From Pirellulales bacterium (GTDB lineage Bacteria > Planctomycetota > Planctomycetia > Pirellulales > JACPPG01): a stretch of DNA of 64,000 nucleotides. Below, in pieces: positions 17,161 to 26,672 of the stretch. Made by a program: the position numbers and the translations under genes. The DNA is taken from positions 1 to 64,000 of the forward strand of contig DASZWQ010000180.1 in the NCBI GenBank assembly GCA_035546535.1, written 5' to 3'. Position 1 is the stretch's first letter, and the number at the start of each line of letters is the position of its first letter. The notes under the pieces were generated by a model. That model was not told the origin of the DNA. It made no database searches and worked only from the letters and a program-made list of their open reading frames with translations.

Positions 17161-18720
17161 ATGAGCAGTTCGATCCGATCCATGATTTCCTTCCCTCATG
17201 CTTCGACCGGCCCCCCGGCGTCGCACGAAGACGATCGAGTTGGCCTGCGGTTCGGCCCCGCGGTACCGGCCGGGTCGCGCGGAAGATCACTGCGCACGCT
17301 TCTCGAGGCTGCAATCATCGTGCTCATCGCGGCGGCTCTCGTGCGTACCTGGGGCGTGCAGACGTTCACCATCGATGGCAGTTCGATGGCGCCGACGCTG
17401 GCGGCATCCCATGTCGTGATTCGATGTCCCACTTGCGGATGTGAGTTCACGGCGGGCGTCGACGGCCCGGCGTCTGAGGATCGGCCCGCGATTTGCCCCA
17501 ACTGTGGCGACGGGCAGGGGCGCATCGTTCGCTCCGCCGCGCTGCGCGGTGACACGGTGCTGGTGGATAAATCGGCGTTCGCCTGGCGGCGGCCAGGGCG
17601 CTGGGAAGTGGTTGCCGTTCGGCATCCCGGCCAAGAACGATGGCCGTGCGTTAAACGCGCCGTCGGCCTGCCGGGCGAGGAAATCACGATCGTGGCAGGC
17701 GACGTCTACGTCGACGGCCGCATCGCGCGCAAGAGCCTCGGCGAACAGCGGGCGCTGGCGATCATGGTACACGATGATCGCTTTCGTCCACCGGCCGAGA
17801 CGATGCCGCCGTGCTGGCAGGCCGGCGTGGATTCGCGCTGGGCGATGACGGACGACGGGTTTTCGCTTGCTGCTTCTGTCGATGGGGGTTCACCACGGAG
17901 GCACGGAGACCCGGAGAAATCCGGAGAGAATGAAAAAAGAGAGGATAAAGAGGTATCTGATTCGACATTTGATATTCGTCCTTCGTCATTTCCGACGGAC
18001 TGGCTGACTTATCACCATCGCCGACGGAATAGCGCGGGTGTGGTGGCCTCGTCACCGGTCGATGATTCGTATGCCTACAATCAGATGCTGCCGATTCGCG
18101 AGTTGCACGTGGTGCGCGACCTGGTCTTGTCGTTTTCGATAGCGGCGGGCGGAACGGGCGTCCTTTACGTGCGCGGATCGGACGGCGTGCATGATTTTGT
18201 GTGCGCGATCGAGAGCGACGGCGCCGCGCGGCTCTTTTGCGATGGTCAACCGGCGGCCGATGGCCAGATCGGTACCCCGCTCGGTCGCGCCACGAGACGC
18301 ATGGAGTTTTCGCTGGTCGATGCCGCTTGCCGGCTGGCCGTCGATGGGCGCGAAGTGCTCGAATACGTCTTCGGGCCAACGCCCGCGAACGGCCCCACGA
18401 CCGCGCAGCCCTTTGCGATTGCGGGCCGGGGAATGACATTGACCATCAGCGGCTTGCGCATCGATCGGGACGCGTTTTATGGTTTGCCGGCTTCGGGCCG
18501 CGCTCTGGAAAGGACACGGCTTGGCGACGGCGAATATTTTCTGCTCTCGGATAATGCCCCCCTGGGCGTGGATAGCCGGGAGCGAGCGTTTGGCCCAGCG
18601 GTCGACGATAAGTCGTTTGTGGGTAAACCGTTCGTAGCTGTCGGCGCAAGCCGGCCGTGGCCCGACTGGCTGCCGGCGATTCAAGTTCCGGCTCTCCGCC
18701 AAATTCGCTATATTCGGTGA
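17161..18720 (+). CDS. Signal peptidase I, enlarged, with zinc ribbon and LamG-like insert
   Basis: A 519-residue S26A signal peptidase, about twice the usual size, that would cleave signal peptides from exported proteins at the membrane. One membrane segment (about 48-62) precedes the Ser box IDGSSMAPTL (Ser75). A zinc-ribbon-like insert has CPTCGC and CPNCG (Cys89/92, 112/115). The Lys box is VKRAVGLPGEE (Lys165). A long beta-rich insert (about 300-445) resembles a concanavalin/LamG domain. The conserved final box GDGEYFLLSDNAPLGVDSRE follows. Residues about 243-277 are low-complexity, encoded by an apparent in-frame repeat. ATG 17161 or 17182 could be the start. A paralogue follows. Confidence 0.85.
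   Translation: MSSSIRSMISFPHASTGPPASHEDDRVGLRFGPAVPAGSRGRSLRTLLEAAIIVLIAAALVRTWGVQTFTIDGSSMAPTLAASHVVIRCPTCGCEFTAGVDGPASEDRPAICPNCGDGQGRIVRSAALRGDTVLVDKSAFAWRRPGRWEVVAVRHPGQERWPCVKRAVGLPGEEITIVAGDVYVDGRIARKSLGEQRALAIMVHDDRFRPPAETMPPCWQAGVDSRWAMTDDGFSLAASVDGGSPRRHGDPEKSGENEKREDKEVSDSTFDIRPSSFPTDWLTYHHRRRNSAGVVASSPVDDSYAYNQMLPIRELHVVRDLVLSFSIAAGGTGVLYVRGSDGVHDFVCAIESDGAARLFCDGQPAADGQIGTPLGRATRRMEFSLVDAACRLAVDGREVLEYVFGPTPANGPTTAQPFAIAGRGMTLTISGLRIDRDAFYGLPASGRALERTRLGDGEYFLLSDNAPLGVDSRERAFGPAVDDKSFVGKPFVAVGASRPWPDWLPAIQVPALRQIRYIR
17887..17992 (+). repeat. Intergenic-type repeat inserted in frame in signal peptidase A
   Basis: The segment starts GGTTCACCACGGAGGCACGG and continues through an A-rich stretch (GAATGAAAAAAGAGAGGATAA) to CGACATTTGATATTCGTCC. 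It resembles widespread non-coding 'CACCACGGAGGCACGGAG' and 'TTTGATATTCGTCATTCGTC' repeats I know from several bacterial groups. Its base composition contrasts with the GC-rich gene around it, and it encodes about 35 charged residues with no match in the paralogue at 18903. Confidence 0.6.
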
Positions 18721-18902
18721 CCCGCGGCGAATAATCATCCAGGCGCCGGACGTGCCGGGCCGGCCGCCGCAGCACCCGTTCGACGGCGGATTGTTGCGGA
18801 TCGGCCGCCGTATGAGCGTCGGGACGCTGTTCTACCCTGCCAAGGCCGTAGCCACGGAAGCTGGCATCGGTGTCGCCGTAGCCGGTCGAAGGATCACGAT
18901 TG

Positions 18903-20684
18903 ATGTCAAAAGCCAAAGCTCAGCCAGCGACGACGACGAAAGCCAGGGGTACCGCCGCGCCAGCCGCCCCGCCGCGCAAGGACGGCATGCGCGAGACCGT
19001 CGAATCGATCGTTATTGCCTTCGTGCTAGCATTTCTTTTTCGCGCGTTCGAGGCCGAGGCCTTCGTCATTCCCACCGGCTCGATGGCACCGACGCTGATG
19101 GGCGTCCACAAGGATCTCGCCTGCGAGAAGTGCGGGTATCCCTATCGTGTGAGCGCGAGCGAGGAGCAAGACGAAGAGGCCGAATTGTATCGCATGCTGA
19201 TGGGCGATTCGCAGCGCGAGCCCGAGGTCCGTCGTGGCGCGGCCAATAACCTTGCGGCGCGCGACGTCGTGGGAGGTATCTGCCCGAACTGCCGCTTCCC
19301 GATGGTGATCGATCCGCAGACGCCGGAAGGGAAAAAATTCCCCACATACAAGGGGGACCGGATACTGGTCGCCAAGTTCCCGTACGACTTTTCCGACCCT
19401 GACCGCTGGGACGTGGTGGTCTTCAAGTATCCGCAAAAGTCGAACGAGAATTACATCAAACGTTGCGTCGGGCTGCCGAACGAAACGGTCATCATTCACG
19501 GTGGCAACATCTTTACCCGCACCGAAGAACAGCCACAGCGCGAAATCGCGCGCAAACCGCCGGACAAGGTCCGCGCGATCATGCAATCGGTGTACGACAA
19601 CGACTATGCGCTGCCGGATCTGATCGCCGCGGGGATGCCCGTGCGCTGGCAAGGCATGAGCGAGGCGGGCGGCGAATCGTGGCAGCCGCTCGAAGGTTAT
19701 CAGAGCTATCGTACCGAGGGCACGGCCAGCGGCGAAGCGTGGCTCGGCTATCAGCACCTGGTGCCTAGCCAGGCCGATTGGCAGGAATTCCGACGCACCG
19801 GCAAGTTTGCAGCCGCCGGAGGCGATATTGCTCCGCGACTGGTCAGTGACTTCTACGCCTACAACGCCGGCTGGAATCGCAATCTGCGCACCGGCCTGGA
19901 ATCCGAAACGCAAGGTCTGCACTGGGTGGGCGACCTGATCCTGGAATGCGATCTGACCTGCGAACCGTCGGGTAAGACGCCCGAGGCCGAGGTCGTCTTG
20001 CGGCTCATCAAAGGCGGGCGCACCTTCGATTGCCGCATTGACGTCAACTCGGGCAAGGCCACCTTTGCCATCGACGGCGCCGACCTGGGCGCCACGGCCG
20101 AGACCGGCATCAGCCCCGGCCGCCGACACAGTCTCTCGTTTGCCAACGTCGATTGCCAGCTCTTGTTGTGGGTCGACGGCAGCGTGGTCGAGTTTGATAA
20201 GCCCGCCACATACGACCCCGTCGAGCGCGACGTACCGACGCTCGACGATCTGACGCCGGCACGGATCGGCGCTAAAGGCGCCGCGGTTCAGGCCGAACAC
20301 CTGCGCATCTGGCGCGACGTGTACTACATCGCCTGCAAGTACACGCCCGACCGGCAACAGATCATGATTTCCGACTACGAGACGCCCGAGGCGGGCTTTT
20401 TGTCGAACCCCACCAAGTGGCCGCGCGTGTTTGCCAATATGCGGACCGTGGAGTTTCCGCTCGAGTCGGATCAGTTTTTGATGCTTGGCGACAACAGTCC
20501 GCGTAGTGCCGACAGCCGCTTGTGGAAGGCGCCCGACGGCCGGCCGGAGCATTATGTGAGCCGTGACCTGCTGGTCGGCAAGGCGGTGTTTGTGTACTGG
20601 CCGCATTCGTGGAATCGGATCCCGGGGACGAGAATCCCGTTCCCCTTCTTTCCGAATTTTGCCCGCATGAAATTTGTTCGCTGA
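18903..20684 (+). CDS. Signal peptidase I, enlarged paralogue
   Basis: A 593-residue S26A signal peptidase in tandem with the previous gene. One membrane segment (about 32-47) precedes the Ser box FVIPTGSMAPTLMG (Ser60). CEKC (74/77) and CPNC (127/130) form a probable zinc ribbon. The Lys box is YIKRCVGLPNE (Lys186). A large insert (about 270-455) contains LamG-like strands such as DLILECDLTCEPS and RRHSLSFANVDCQLLLWVDG. The final box LMLGDNSPRSADSRLW is intact, so it should be active. GAAGGA lies upstream of ATG 18903. The zinc ribbon and insert are shared with its neighbour, indicating duplication of an already enlarged ancestor. Confidence 0.9.
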   Translation: MSKAKAQPATTTKARGTAAPAAPPRKDGMRETVESIVIAFVLAFLFRAFEAEAFVIPTGSMAPTLMGVHKDLACEKCGYPYRVSASEEQDEEAELYRMLMGDSQREPEVRRGAANNLAARDVVGGICPNCRFPMVIDPQTPEGKKFPTYKGDRILVAKFPYDFSDPDRWDVVVFKYPQKSNENYIKRCVGLPNETVIIHGGNIFTRTEEQPQREIARKPPDKVRAIMQSVYDNDYALPDLIAAGMPVRWQGMSEAGGESWQPLEGYQSYRTEGTASGEAWLGYQHLVPSQADWQEFRRTGKFAAAGGDIAPRLVSDFYAYNAGWNRNLRTGLESETQGLHWVGDLILECDLTCEPSGKTPEAEVVLRLIKGGRTFDCRIDVNSGKATFAIDGADLGATAETGISPGRRHSLSFANVDCQLLLWVDGSVVEFDKPATYDPVERDVPTLDDLTPARIGAKGAAVQAEHLRIWRDVYYIACKYTPDRQQIMISDYETPEAGFLSNPTKWPRVFANMRTVEFPLESDQFLMLGDNSPRSADSRLWKAPDGRPEHYVSRDLLVGKAVFVYWPHSWNRIPGTRIPFPFFPNFARMKFVR

Positions 20685-20735
20685 GGCGTCGGCCACTCGT
20701 GCGTCGGCGGAGGCCGGCGCGGCTCTCGCTAAATC

Positions 20736-20852
20736 GGTCAAGGAGGACAGGCCGTGCCCACGCTGGAAGTCCAAGCGCTGCGGAGCAGGAACGACTCACA
20801 ATTCGTTGGTCAGGGAGGACCAGCCATGCCCATGTTGCAAGTCCAGGGACTG
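20736..20852 (+). repeat. Duplicated translation-initiation region before lptB
   Basis: Two 45-base segments (20736-20780 and 20808-20852), 72 bases apart, match at 35 positions in my hand alignment. Each has a GGAGGA ribosome-binding site, a start codon (GTG 20754; ATG 20826) and related first codons (MPTLEVQAL versus MPMLQVQGL). The 72-base offset keeps the frame, so initiation at the first copy would give a protein 24 residues longer. Confidence 0.8.
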
Positions 20853-21635
20853 GTAAAGATCTACGGATCGCGGCGCGTCGTCGACGGCGTCGATTTCGAG
20901 GTAGCGGCCGGTGAGATCGTGGGGCTGCTGGGTCCCAACGGCGCCGGCAAGACAACCAGCTTTCGCATGGCGTGCGGCATGATCGAGCCCAACGCCGGCC
21001 GCGTCACGCTCAACGACCTGGACGTGACGACCTGGCCCATGTTCCGCCGGGCGCGCGATGGCGGAATGGGCTACCTGGCCCAGGAATCGAGCGTGTTCCG
21101 CAAACTTTCGGTCGAGCAGAACCTGCTCGGCATGATGGAGATGCTGGGCTTCGATCGCAAGTCGCGCCGCCGCCGCTGCGACGAGCTCCTGGAGCAGTTC
21201 AACATTACGAAGCTGCGCAAAAGCCTGGCCATGTCGCTGTCAGGCGGTGAGCGCCGCCGCTTGGAAATCGCCCGCTGCCTGGTCTCGAACCCGAAGCTGA
21301 TTCTGCTCGACGAGCCGTTCACGGGCATCGACCCGGTGACGATCGCCAGCATCCAAGAAATCATTCGCGGCCTGCGCGCTGCCGGAATCTCGATCCTGAT
21401 CACCGACCACCAGGTGCGCGAAACGCTGCAGATCACGGACCGCAGCTACGTCATCCGCGGCGGCAAAGTCCTTTGCCACGGCCGGCCCGATGAAGTGGTC
21501 CGGAATCCCGAGGCCCGCAAATACTACTTCGGCGAAGGGCTCGACCTGGGGCTGCCTGCCGCACCCACGAGCGCACCCAATATGGTCGACTCGTTGCGTT
21601 CGCGGTTGAAACGGGAAGGGGCGCCGCAGCCGTAA
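20826..21635 (+). CDS. lptB: LPS export ABC transporter ATP-binding protein LptB
   Basis: A 269-residue ABC ATPase that matches LptB of the lipopolysaccharide export complex. It has Walker A LLGPNGAGKTT (about 34-44), Q-loop GYLAQESSVFRKLSVEQNL, signature LSGGERRRLEIARCL, Walker B LILLDEPFTGIDP and H-loop ITDHQVRETL, each nearly identical to the LptB pattern. It powers LPS transport from the inner membrane with LptFG; none of the partners is in the window. The family start corresponds to ATG 20826; a duplicated upstream start (GTG 20754) is in frame. It is preceded by the signal peptidase pair on the same strand. Confidence 0.92.
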   Translation: MPMLQVQGLVKIYGSRRVVDGVDFEVAAGEIVGLLGPNGAGKTTSFRMACGMIEPNAGRVTLNDLDVTTWPMFRRARDGGMGYLAQESSVFRKLSVEQNLLGMMEMLGFDRKSRRRRCDELLEQFNITKLRKSLAMSLSGGERRRLEIARCLVSNPKLILLDEPFTGIDPVTIASIQEIIRGLRAAGISILITDHQVRETLQITDRSYVIRGGKVLCHGRPDEVVRNPEARKYYFGEGLDLGLPAAPTSAPNMVDSLRSRLKREGAPQP

Positions 21636-21702
21636 TAGCAGCAAGCCAGCGAGCGACAGTGGCCGGCACCGCTGCCGTTTTCCGTGCGTCAGCGATCGCG
21701 CG

Positions 21703-23919
21703 TCATTTTTCTTCGTCGGCCAGACCCAAGCGCGACAGCCAGCGGCCGCGTTGCTGCTTCTTGGACTTGTTCGCGGGATCGTTCGCGACGCGTGGCTCGT
21801 GCGGTGCGACGCCCTGGTCTTCCAGCGTTCGCTGTCGTTCGGCCACCTCTGCTTGGGCGCGGGCCAGTTGCGCACGCTGCACCGACAGGTCGATTTCGGC
21901 CTGACGAAGCTTTTCCTCCCACTCCTTTTCCAGTTGCTTGATCCGGGCCCGTTCCTGCATGATCAGCTCGTCCTTGTCCAGTATGTCGGCGACGTTCGGC
22001 GCCGGGGTCGCGGCACTGACACTTACCCCGGCCCCCTGTTCTTCCAACTGGCGGCGCAACTCTTCGATTTCTTCGTCGCGTTTGCGCAGTTCCGCGTCGG
22101 TTTCCCGCACGACATTCTCGATGCGCACGATCTCGTCGCGCCGCTCTTCTTCGGGCTCCTCGCCTTCGTCCGCTTCCAGGCTGGCGAGCAACTGGCGTTT
22201 GCGCGCTTCCCAGTCCATTGATACGCCCGTAGCCGGTGCCGCTGCCCTTCCGGCGCCGGCGCTGCGTTTTTCCAACTCCTCGTTCTTCTTTTTCAGCTCG
22301 CGAATGTCGCGCACGGCCATTTCGTAGCGCTGCGTCAGATCGGCAAATTCGGCCGAGCTCGATTCGTCGGAATTGCCGCCGTCGGGCGACTTCGCCACGA
22401 CGAGCGCCGCCTCGGCGTCGGCCAGCCGGCGCACGAGATCGTCACGCTCGGCCGTGAGTCGCTCGGCTAGCTCTCGAGCACGCAGCTCGCTCTGGCTCGG
22501 ACCGCGGTCTTCACACGACGATTCGCGCAAGTCTCGTTCCTGCCCGGCTTCCAGTTCAGCGACTTGTTGACGCAAAGCGGCGTTCTCGCCTTGCGCTTTG
22601 CTTAGTGCGTCCTGGGCCTTGTTCAGCTCGTCTTGGACTGTGCCGGCCTGTTGCACACCGGCAGAGCATCTCCGGGTCGCCTCGTCCAACTGCGCAGTGA
22701 GCGCTGCGATTTGTGCTTGAGCTGCCATGTGGGCTGCGGCCGCCCGGTCCAGTTCCTCGCCGCGCTCCCGTAACCTTTCGCTCAGACTCGTCGTCTCGCG
22801 ACGTGCGTCGGCCAAGAGGGCCTCATGAGCGGAATTCCCCTGACTGGCAAGCGCTTCCAAATCAGCCAGGCGGCCGGCGATCAATTGCTGGCCAAGGTCT
22901 CGCTCGCGTTTCAGTTGCTCGGCGATGCGCCGACGCTGCTCCAAGGTGCGCTCTTGATCTTCGGCGAGCGACTGTCGCTGGCGTTCCAGGCCGGCGGTGC
23001 GCTCTTCGTATTGCCGCTTGACGAGCGCCAGCTCCTGGTCGGAGGTCTGCCGTTCAGCGGCCAAAGCCCGCTCTGCTTGTCGCAGTGCGGCCAGCGCCGC
23101 GGCATGCTCTTCGCGATCTGCGGCGAGTCTGGCGGTCTCGGCGTTCAGTGCATTCTGGCGATCTTCCAGTTGCTTCTTGGTTGCGGCGAGCTGCTTTTCG
23201 GCGACTTCGCGTTGTTCGGACGCGGCGCACTCGTCGGCAGCCAGCTTCGCAACGGCTGCGTCCAGCTCTTCGCGTTGCGAAGCGAGCTTTGCCTGCCTGC
23301 GCGATAAGTCGTCCTCGGCTGCTTGCCGCTCCTTCTCGAGGGAGATTCGGGCATCGCGGGCCGCGGCTTGCAACTGTTGCGCAGCTGCGTATGTACGTTG
23401 TGCGGCGGCCTCGGCCTCTTCGGCCGCCTGCGCTCGTTCGGCCAGTGCGGCTTGACGTCGTTCCAGCTCGGTTTCGCGGCGCTCAACCTCGGCGAGTCGT
23501 TCGGGGAGTTCCTTGGCCTGGCGCGCCAATTCCCGTTGCCACTCGGCGTGCTTAGCTTCGCGCTCTTCGTCGCGGCTCGCCATCGCTTTCTCGCGGGCCG
23601 ACAATTCCGTTTGCCGCCGATCAAGCTCGAGGGCCAGGCGGTCCAGTTCCGCGGCCCGGGCCGTGAGTGCTGCGCTGCGTGTGTCATCCTCGCCGGCATG
23701 ACGATCGATTTGCGTTTGCCGGGACAGTGCCGCTTCGCGCGCCGCGCCAAGATCGCGCGCGGCCTGATCGATTTGCGCGAGGATCCGCGCTTCGAGCTGG
23801 CCGAGGCGCTCGCGCTGGGCAGCGCTTTGGGACTGCAATCGTTCCCGCCGCTCTTGCAAGCTTCGCGCAAAGGATGATAGGGGATAGGCCGGTTCCGGCT
23901 GTGAAGAATCCACGTCCAT
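21703..23919 (-). CDS. Long coiled-coil protein of unknown function
   Basis: A 738-residue protein, almost entirely predicted coiled coil from about residue 15 to 440 and again about 455-700, extremely rich in Glu, Ala, Arg, Gln and Leu. Short breaks occur near SPDGGNSDESSSAE and the AGRAAAPATG linker. The C-terminus is a basic tail (KSKKQQRGRWLSRLG). There is no signal peptide or membrane segment, so it is probably cytoplasmic and structural. Database labels such as chromosome-partition or SMC-like would be coiled-coil artefacts, as there is no ATPase head. Its promoter and 5' region probably lie within 23920-24214. Confidence 0.7.
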   Translation of the reverse strand: MDVDSSQPEPAYPLSSFARSLQERRERLQSQSAAQRERLGQLEARILAQIDQAARDLGAAREAALSRQTQIDRHAGEDDTRSAALTARAAELDRLALELDRRQTELSAREKAMASRDEEREAKHAEWQRELARQAKELPERLAEVERRETELERRQAALAERAQAAEEAEAAAQRTYAAAQQLQAAARDARISLEKERQAAEDDLSRRQAKLASQREELDAAVAKLAADECAASEQREVAEKQLAATKKQLEDRQNALNAETARLAADREEHAAALAALRQAERALAAERQTSDQELALVKRQYEERTAGLERQRQSLAEDQERTLEQRRRIAEQLKRERDLGQQLIAGRLADLEALASQGNSAHEALLADARRETTSLSERLRERGEELDRAAAAHMAAQAQIAALTAQLDEATRRCSAGVQQAGTVQDELNKAQDALSKAQGENAALRQQVAELEAGQERDLRESSCEDRGPSQSELRARELAERLTAERDDLVRRLADAEAALVVAKSPDGGNSDESSSAEFADLTQRYEMAVRDIRELKKKNEELEKRSAGAGRAAAPATGVSMDWEARKRQLLASLEADEGEEPEEERRDEIVRIENVVRETDAELRKRDEEIEELRRQLEEQGAGVSVSAATPAPNVADILDKDELIMQERARIKQLEKEWEEKLRQAEIDLSVQRAQLARAQAEVAERQRTLEDQGVAPHEPRVANDPANKSKKQQRGRWLSRLGLADEEK

Positions 23920-24214
23920 TAGAGTGCCAAATCCCAGGGGCTTGCGGGGGCGAGCGGCACCATCGGCTCGTTCGCCGGCGCAAGTCGCATGCGCGCCAGA
24001 AATGATTTCCTACATTCGTATAGGCCGCCGATCATGGCACGTCAAAGCAGCCTGTCCGGTCTGGACGGTCATAGCGATTCTGCCGTCGCCCGCCGCGTGC
24101 TTGGCGACAAAGTGACGCCGCGGCGGGTCGCATTGTTGGGCGTGGCCTCGTCCCCTATCATGGGGCGCGCTCGAGCACAGAGTTTTCTGAAAACGACACG
24201 CTCACGGCAGAATC
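23920..24214. other. Divergent intergenic region
   Basis: A 295-base gap between the coiled-coil gene and the aminopeptidase gene, which diverge, so it should hold two promoters. No convincing -35/-10 pair, RNA gene or repeat is visible to me. Confidence 0.3.
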
Positions 24215-25330
24215 ATGAACGATCCACGTATTGCGCGGCTGGCGGAAATTCTCATCGATCACAGCTGCGAGCTGAAACGCGGCGAAAAAATTCTCATCGA
24301 GGCGATTGACGTTCCCTCGCCGCAACTGGTCTGCCAGCTCGTCGAGTTGGCGGCAAAGCGCGGGGCGCAGCCGCTGGTGACGCTGAAAAACAACGAGGTC
24401 CTGCGTTCTCTCTATCGAACGGGCACGGCCGACAATATCGCTCTGGCGGGCCGCTTCGAAGCGGCCCGCATGCAGGAGATGGATGCCTACGTGGGGGTGC
24501 GGGGCGCTTCGAACAGCAGTCAATTCTCGGACGTGCCGCTTGCGCAAATGGACCTGTACCAGCAGTATTGGTGGCATCCCGTACACAGCGAAATTCGCGT
24601 TCCGAAGACGAAGTGGGTCGTCCTCCGCTACCCGACCGACGCCATGGCCCAGGCCGCTAACATGAGTACCGCGGCGTTCGAGGATTTTTACTTCTCGGTA
24701 TGCACGGCCGATTACGCGCAAATGGCCCGGGACCAGGAGCCGCTGGTGGCGCGAATGAAAGCGGCGGACAAGGTGCGCCTCGTCGCGCCGGGCACCGACC
24801 TGCGATTCTCGATTCGCGGCATCGACGTGCGTCCCTGCTACGGCCAGCGGAATATTCCCGACGGCGAAGTGTTCACCGCGCCGGTGCGCGACAGCCTGGA
24901 GGGGACGATCCGCTACAACGCTCCCTCGCGCTACCAGGGAACCGTCTTCGAGGGGATCGAATTCGAGTTCCGCCAAGGCAAGATCGTGCGTGCCAGTTGC
25001 CGTAACGAAGTCGACAAGCTGAACAAGATCCTCGATTCCGATGAAGGAGCTCGCTACATCGGCGAATGGTCGATCGGCTGCAATAACCTGGTGCGGCAAC
25101 CGATGCTCGACACGCTCTTCGACGAAAAGATCGGCGGCTCGATCCACCTCACGCCGGGCAACGCCTACGACGAGTGCGACAACGGCAATCGCAGCCGCGT
25201 CCACTGGGACCTGGTGCTGATCCAGACGCCCGAGTGGGGCGGCGGCGAAATCTGGTTCGACGACGAGTTGGTGCGCAAGGACGGCCGCTTCCTGCCCGCC
25301 GAGTTGCAGGGGCTCAACAACGGGCTGTAG
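24215..25330 (+). CDS. M29-family aminopeptidase
   Basis: A 371-residue metallo-aminopeptidase of the thermophilic (M29, AmpS/PepS/aminopeptidase T) family, which removes N-terminal residues from peptides using two metal ions in the cytoplasm. Family blocks seen: ILIDHSCELKRGEKILIEAI at the N-terminus, RYPTDAMAQAANMSTAAFEDFYF, NIPDGEVFTAPVRDSLEGTI with the metal-ligand Glu, FEGIEFEFRQGKIV, IGEWSIGCN and SIHLTPGNAYDECDNGNRSRVHWDLV. All metal-site regions appear present. The start at ATG 24215 fits the family. Confidence 0.92.
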   Translation: MNDPRIARLAEILIDHSCELKRGEKILIEAIDVPSPQLVCQLVELAAKRGAQPLVTLKNNEVLRSLYRTGTADNIALAGRFEAARMQEMDAYVGVRGASNSSQFSDVPLAQMDLYQQYWWHPVHSEIRVPKTKWVVLRYPTDAMAQAANMSTAAFEDFYFSVCTADYAQMARDQEPLVARMKAADKVRLVAPGTDLRFSIRGIDVRPCYGQRNIPDGEVFTAPVRDSLEGTIRYNAPSRYQGTVFEGIEFEFRQGKIVRASCRNEVDKLNKILDSDEGARYIGEWSIGCNNLVRQPMLDTLFDEKIGGSIHLTPGNAYDECDNGNRSRVHWDLVLIQTPEWGGGEIWFDDELVRKDGRFLPAELQGLNNGL

Positions 25331-25369
25331 CCGTCGCCTGAGAAGGGTCGGAAAAGCCCGAGCCGCCAC

Positions 25370-26524
25370 TTACGGCTGCTTTTTACCGGCCAGCGTCACC
25401 GGTTTGTATTTGTGATCGCGCTTGCGGATGACCGTGCCCTCGAGCACTTTGTCCGGATCCGGTTGCTGTGCGGTGGATGACGGATCGCGGCGCTGCAACT
25501 GGGCCAGGACGTCCATGCCCTCGATAATGCGGCCGAACACCGTATGGCGTCCGTCCAAGTGCGGCGTGGGGACAAAGGTCAGAAAGAACTGCGAGCCGCC
25601 GGTATCCTTGCCGGCGTGCGCCATACTGAGCGAGCCGCGAAAGTGCTCGCGATGATTGGGCTTATCGCATTCGCAAGCGATCGTATAGCCGGGGCCGCCC
25701 TTGCCGGTCCCGTCGGGGTCGCCGCCTTGGGCCACGAAGCCCTTGAGCACGCGATGAAAGGGGGTGCCGTTGTAGAATCCCTTTTCGACCAGGGTAATGA
25801 AATTAGCGACCGTATTGGGCGCCTCGTTCTCGAAAAGCTCGAGGACGATGTCCCCCTTGGTGGTTGTGAGCTTCACGCGCGGCAAATCATCGGCCTTGGC
25901 TTCTGCCTCCCGTATCTTGACCTCCTTGTCCCACCTTTTCTGGTATTCGGGAACTTGGGCGAGCAACACTTTACCGGGCGAATCCTCCAGGACGTTGGCG
26001 TCTTTGGCGATCTTGAGATCTTTCGCCGCGGTCTCGAAGTCGTTGGCATTGAACGCAGCGCGACCCGCAATCGCATAAATCGCTTTGTTCTCGTAACCGT
26101 TGTCGATCAGCACGTTCGCCAGGCGTACCGCTTCTTCGTATTGTTCCCGCTGCTCGGCCGTAGATGCCATGGCTTCGAGGTACTGTCCAATCTCTTTGTT
26201 TTTGTTCGGCGCCGCCAGGTAGGCCAGCTCGGCCGCCTTGTGCATCTTCGGCTCCATGGCCAGGCCGCGCCCCTTGATATCTTCGTACTTCTTTTGCAGC
26301 TTTTCGGCGTCTTCTGTATTGCCGGCGAGCTTGGCGGCGCGGTACTCGAGCGCGGTTTTCCGCATTTCAGCCACAATCTTTTTCCACTCCGCGAATTGCT
26401 GGTCGAAATAGGCCTGCGGGTCCTTGGTATTGGATCGCGCGGCTTGGGCCAACAAGCGCTCGCTCGCAACCGGGGCCATCGTTAGTCCCATCGCCAGCAG
26501 CACCAAAGAGACGTGGAAACGCAT
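25370..26524 (-). CDS. Exported cyclophilin-type peptidyl-prolyl isomerase
   Basis: A 384-residue protein with a signal peptide (about residues 1-27). The middle (about 30-210) is helical and TPR-like ([37 protein letters not shown]). The C-terminal cyclophilin domain (about 220-375) shows [55 protein letters not shown] and [18 protein letters not shown], with the catalytic Arg and substrate-pocket residues. It would catalyse proline isomerisation during folding of exported proteins. ATG 26524 starts the signal peptide; the longer upstream frame is not conserved. It is convergent with the aminopeptidase gene. Confidence 0.9.
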   Translation of the reverse strand: MRFHVSLVLLAMGLTMAPVASERLLAQAARSNTKDPQAYFDQQFAEWKKIVAEMRKTALEYRAAKLAGNTEDAEKLQKKYEDIKGRGLAMEPKMHKAAELAYLAAPNKNKEIGQYLEAMASTAEQREQYEEAVRLANVLIDNGYENKAIYAIAGRAAFNANDFETAAKDLKIAKDANVLEDSPGKVLLAQVPEYQKRWDKEVKIREAEAKADDLPRVKLTTTKGDIVLELFENEAPNTVANFITLVEKGFYNGTPFHRVLKGFVAQGGDPDGTGKGGPGYTIACECDKPNHREHFRGSLSMAHAGKDTGGSQFFLTFVPTPHLDGRHTVFGRIIEGMDVLAQLQRRDPSSTAQQPDPDKVLEGTVIRKRDHKYKPVTLAGKKQP

Positions 26525-26672
26525 CGGCAAAATCCTCAATGGAAAGGGCTGTCGAAACCGGGAGCAGCCCGGGGGCGGTGCTTCCGTCAGCGAAACCATC
26601 AATCTACCATACATCCATACGCCGCGACACGCAGGCCTGGCACTGCACCGCTTACCGTGCGGAATTTTCTAC

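Noticed and set aside
17090-17200. 36-codon minus-strand frame ending RPNKTLREVGIPE
   Set aside because: Protein-like text but it overlaps the signal peptidase start, has no ribosome-binding site and no recognised family; could be a remnant.
21703-23919. SMC/chromosome-segregation ATPase identity for the coiled-coil protein
   Set aside because: No Walker motifs or head domains; any similarity would come from coiled-coil composition.
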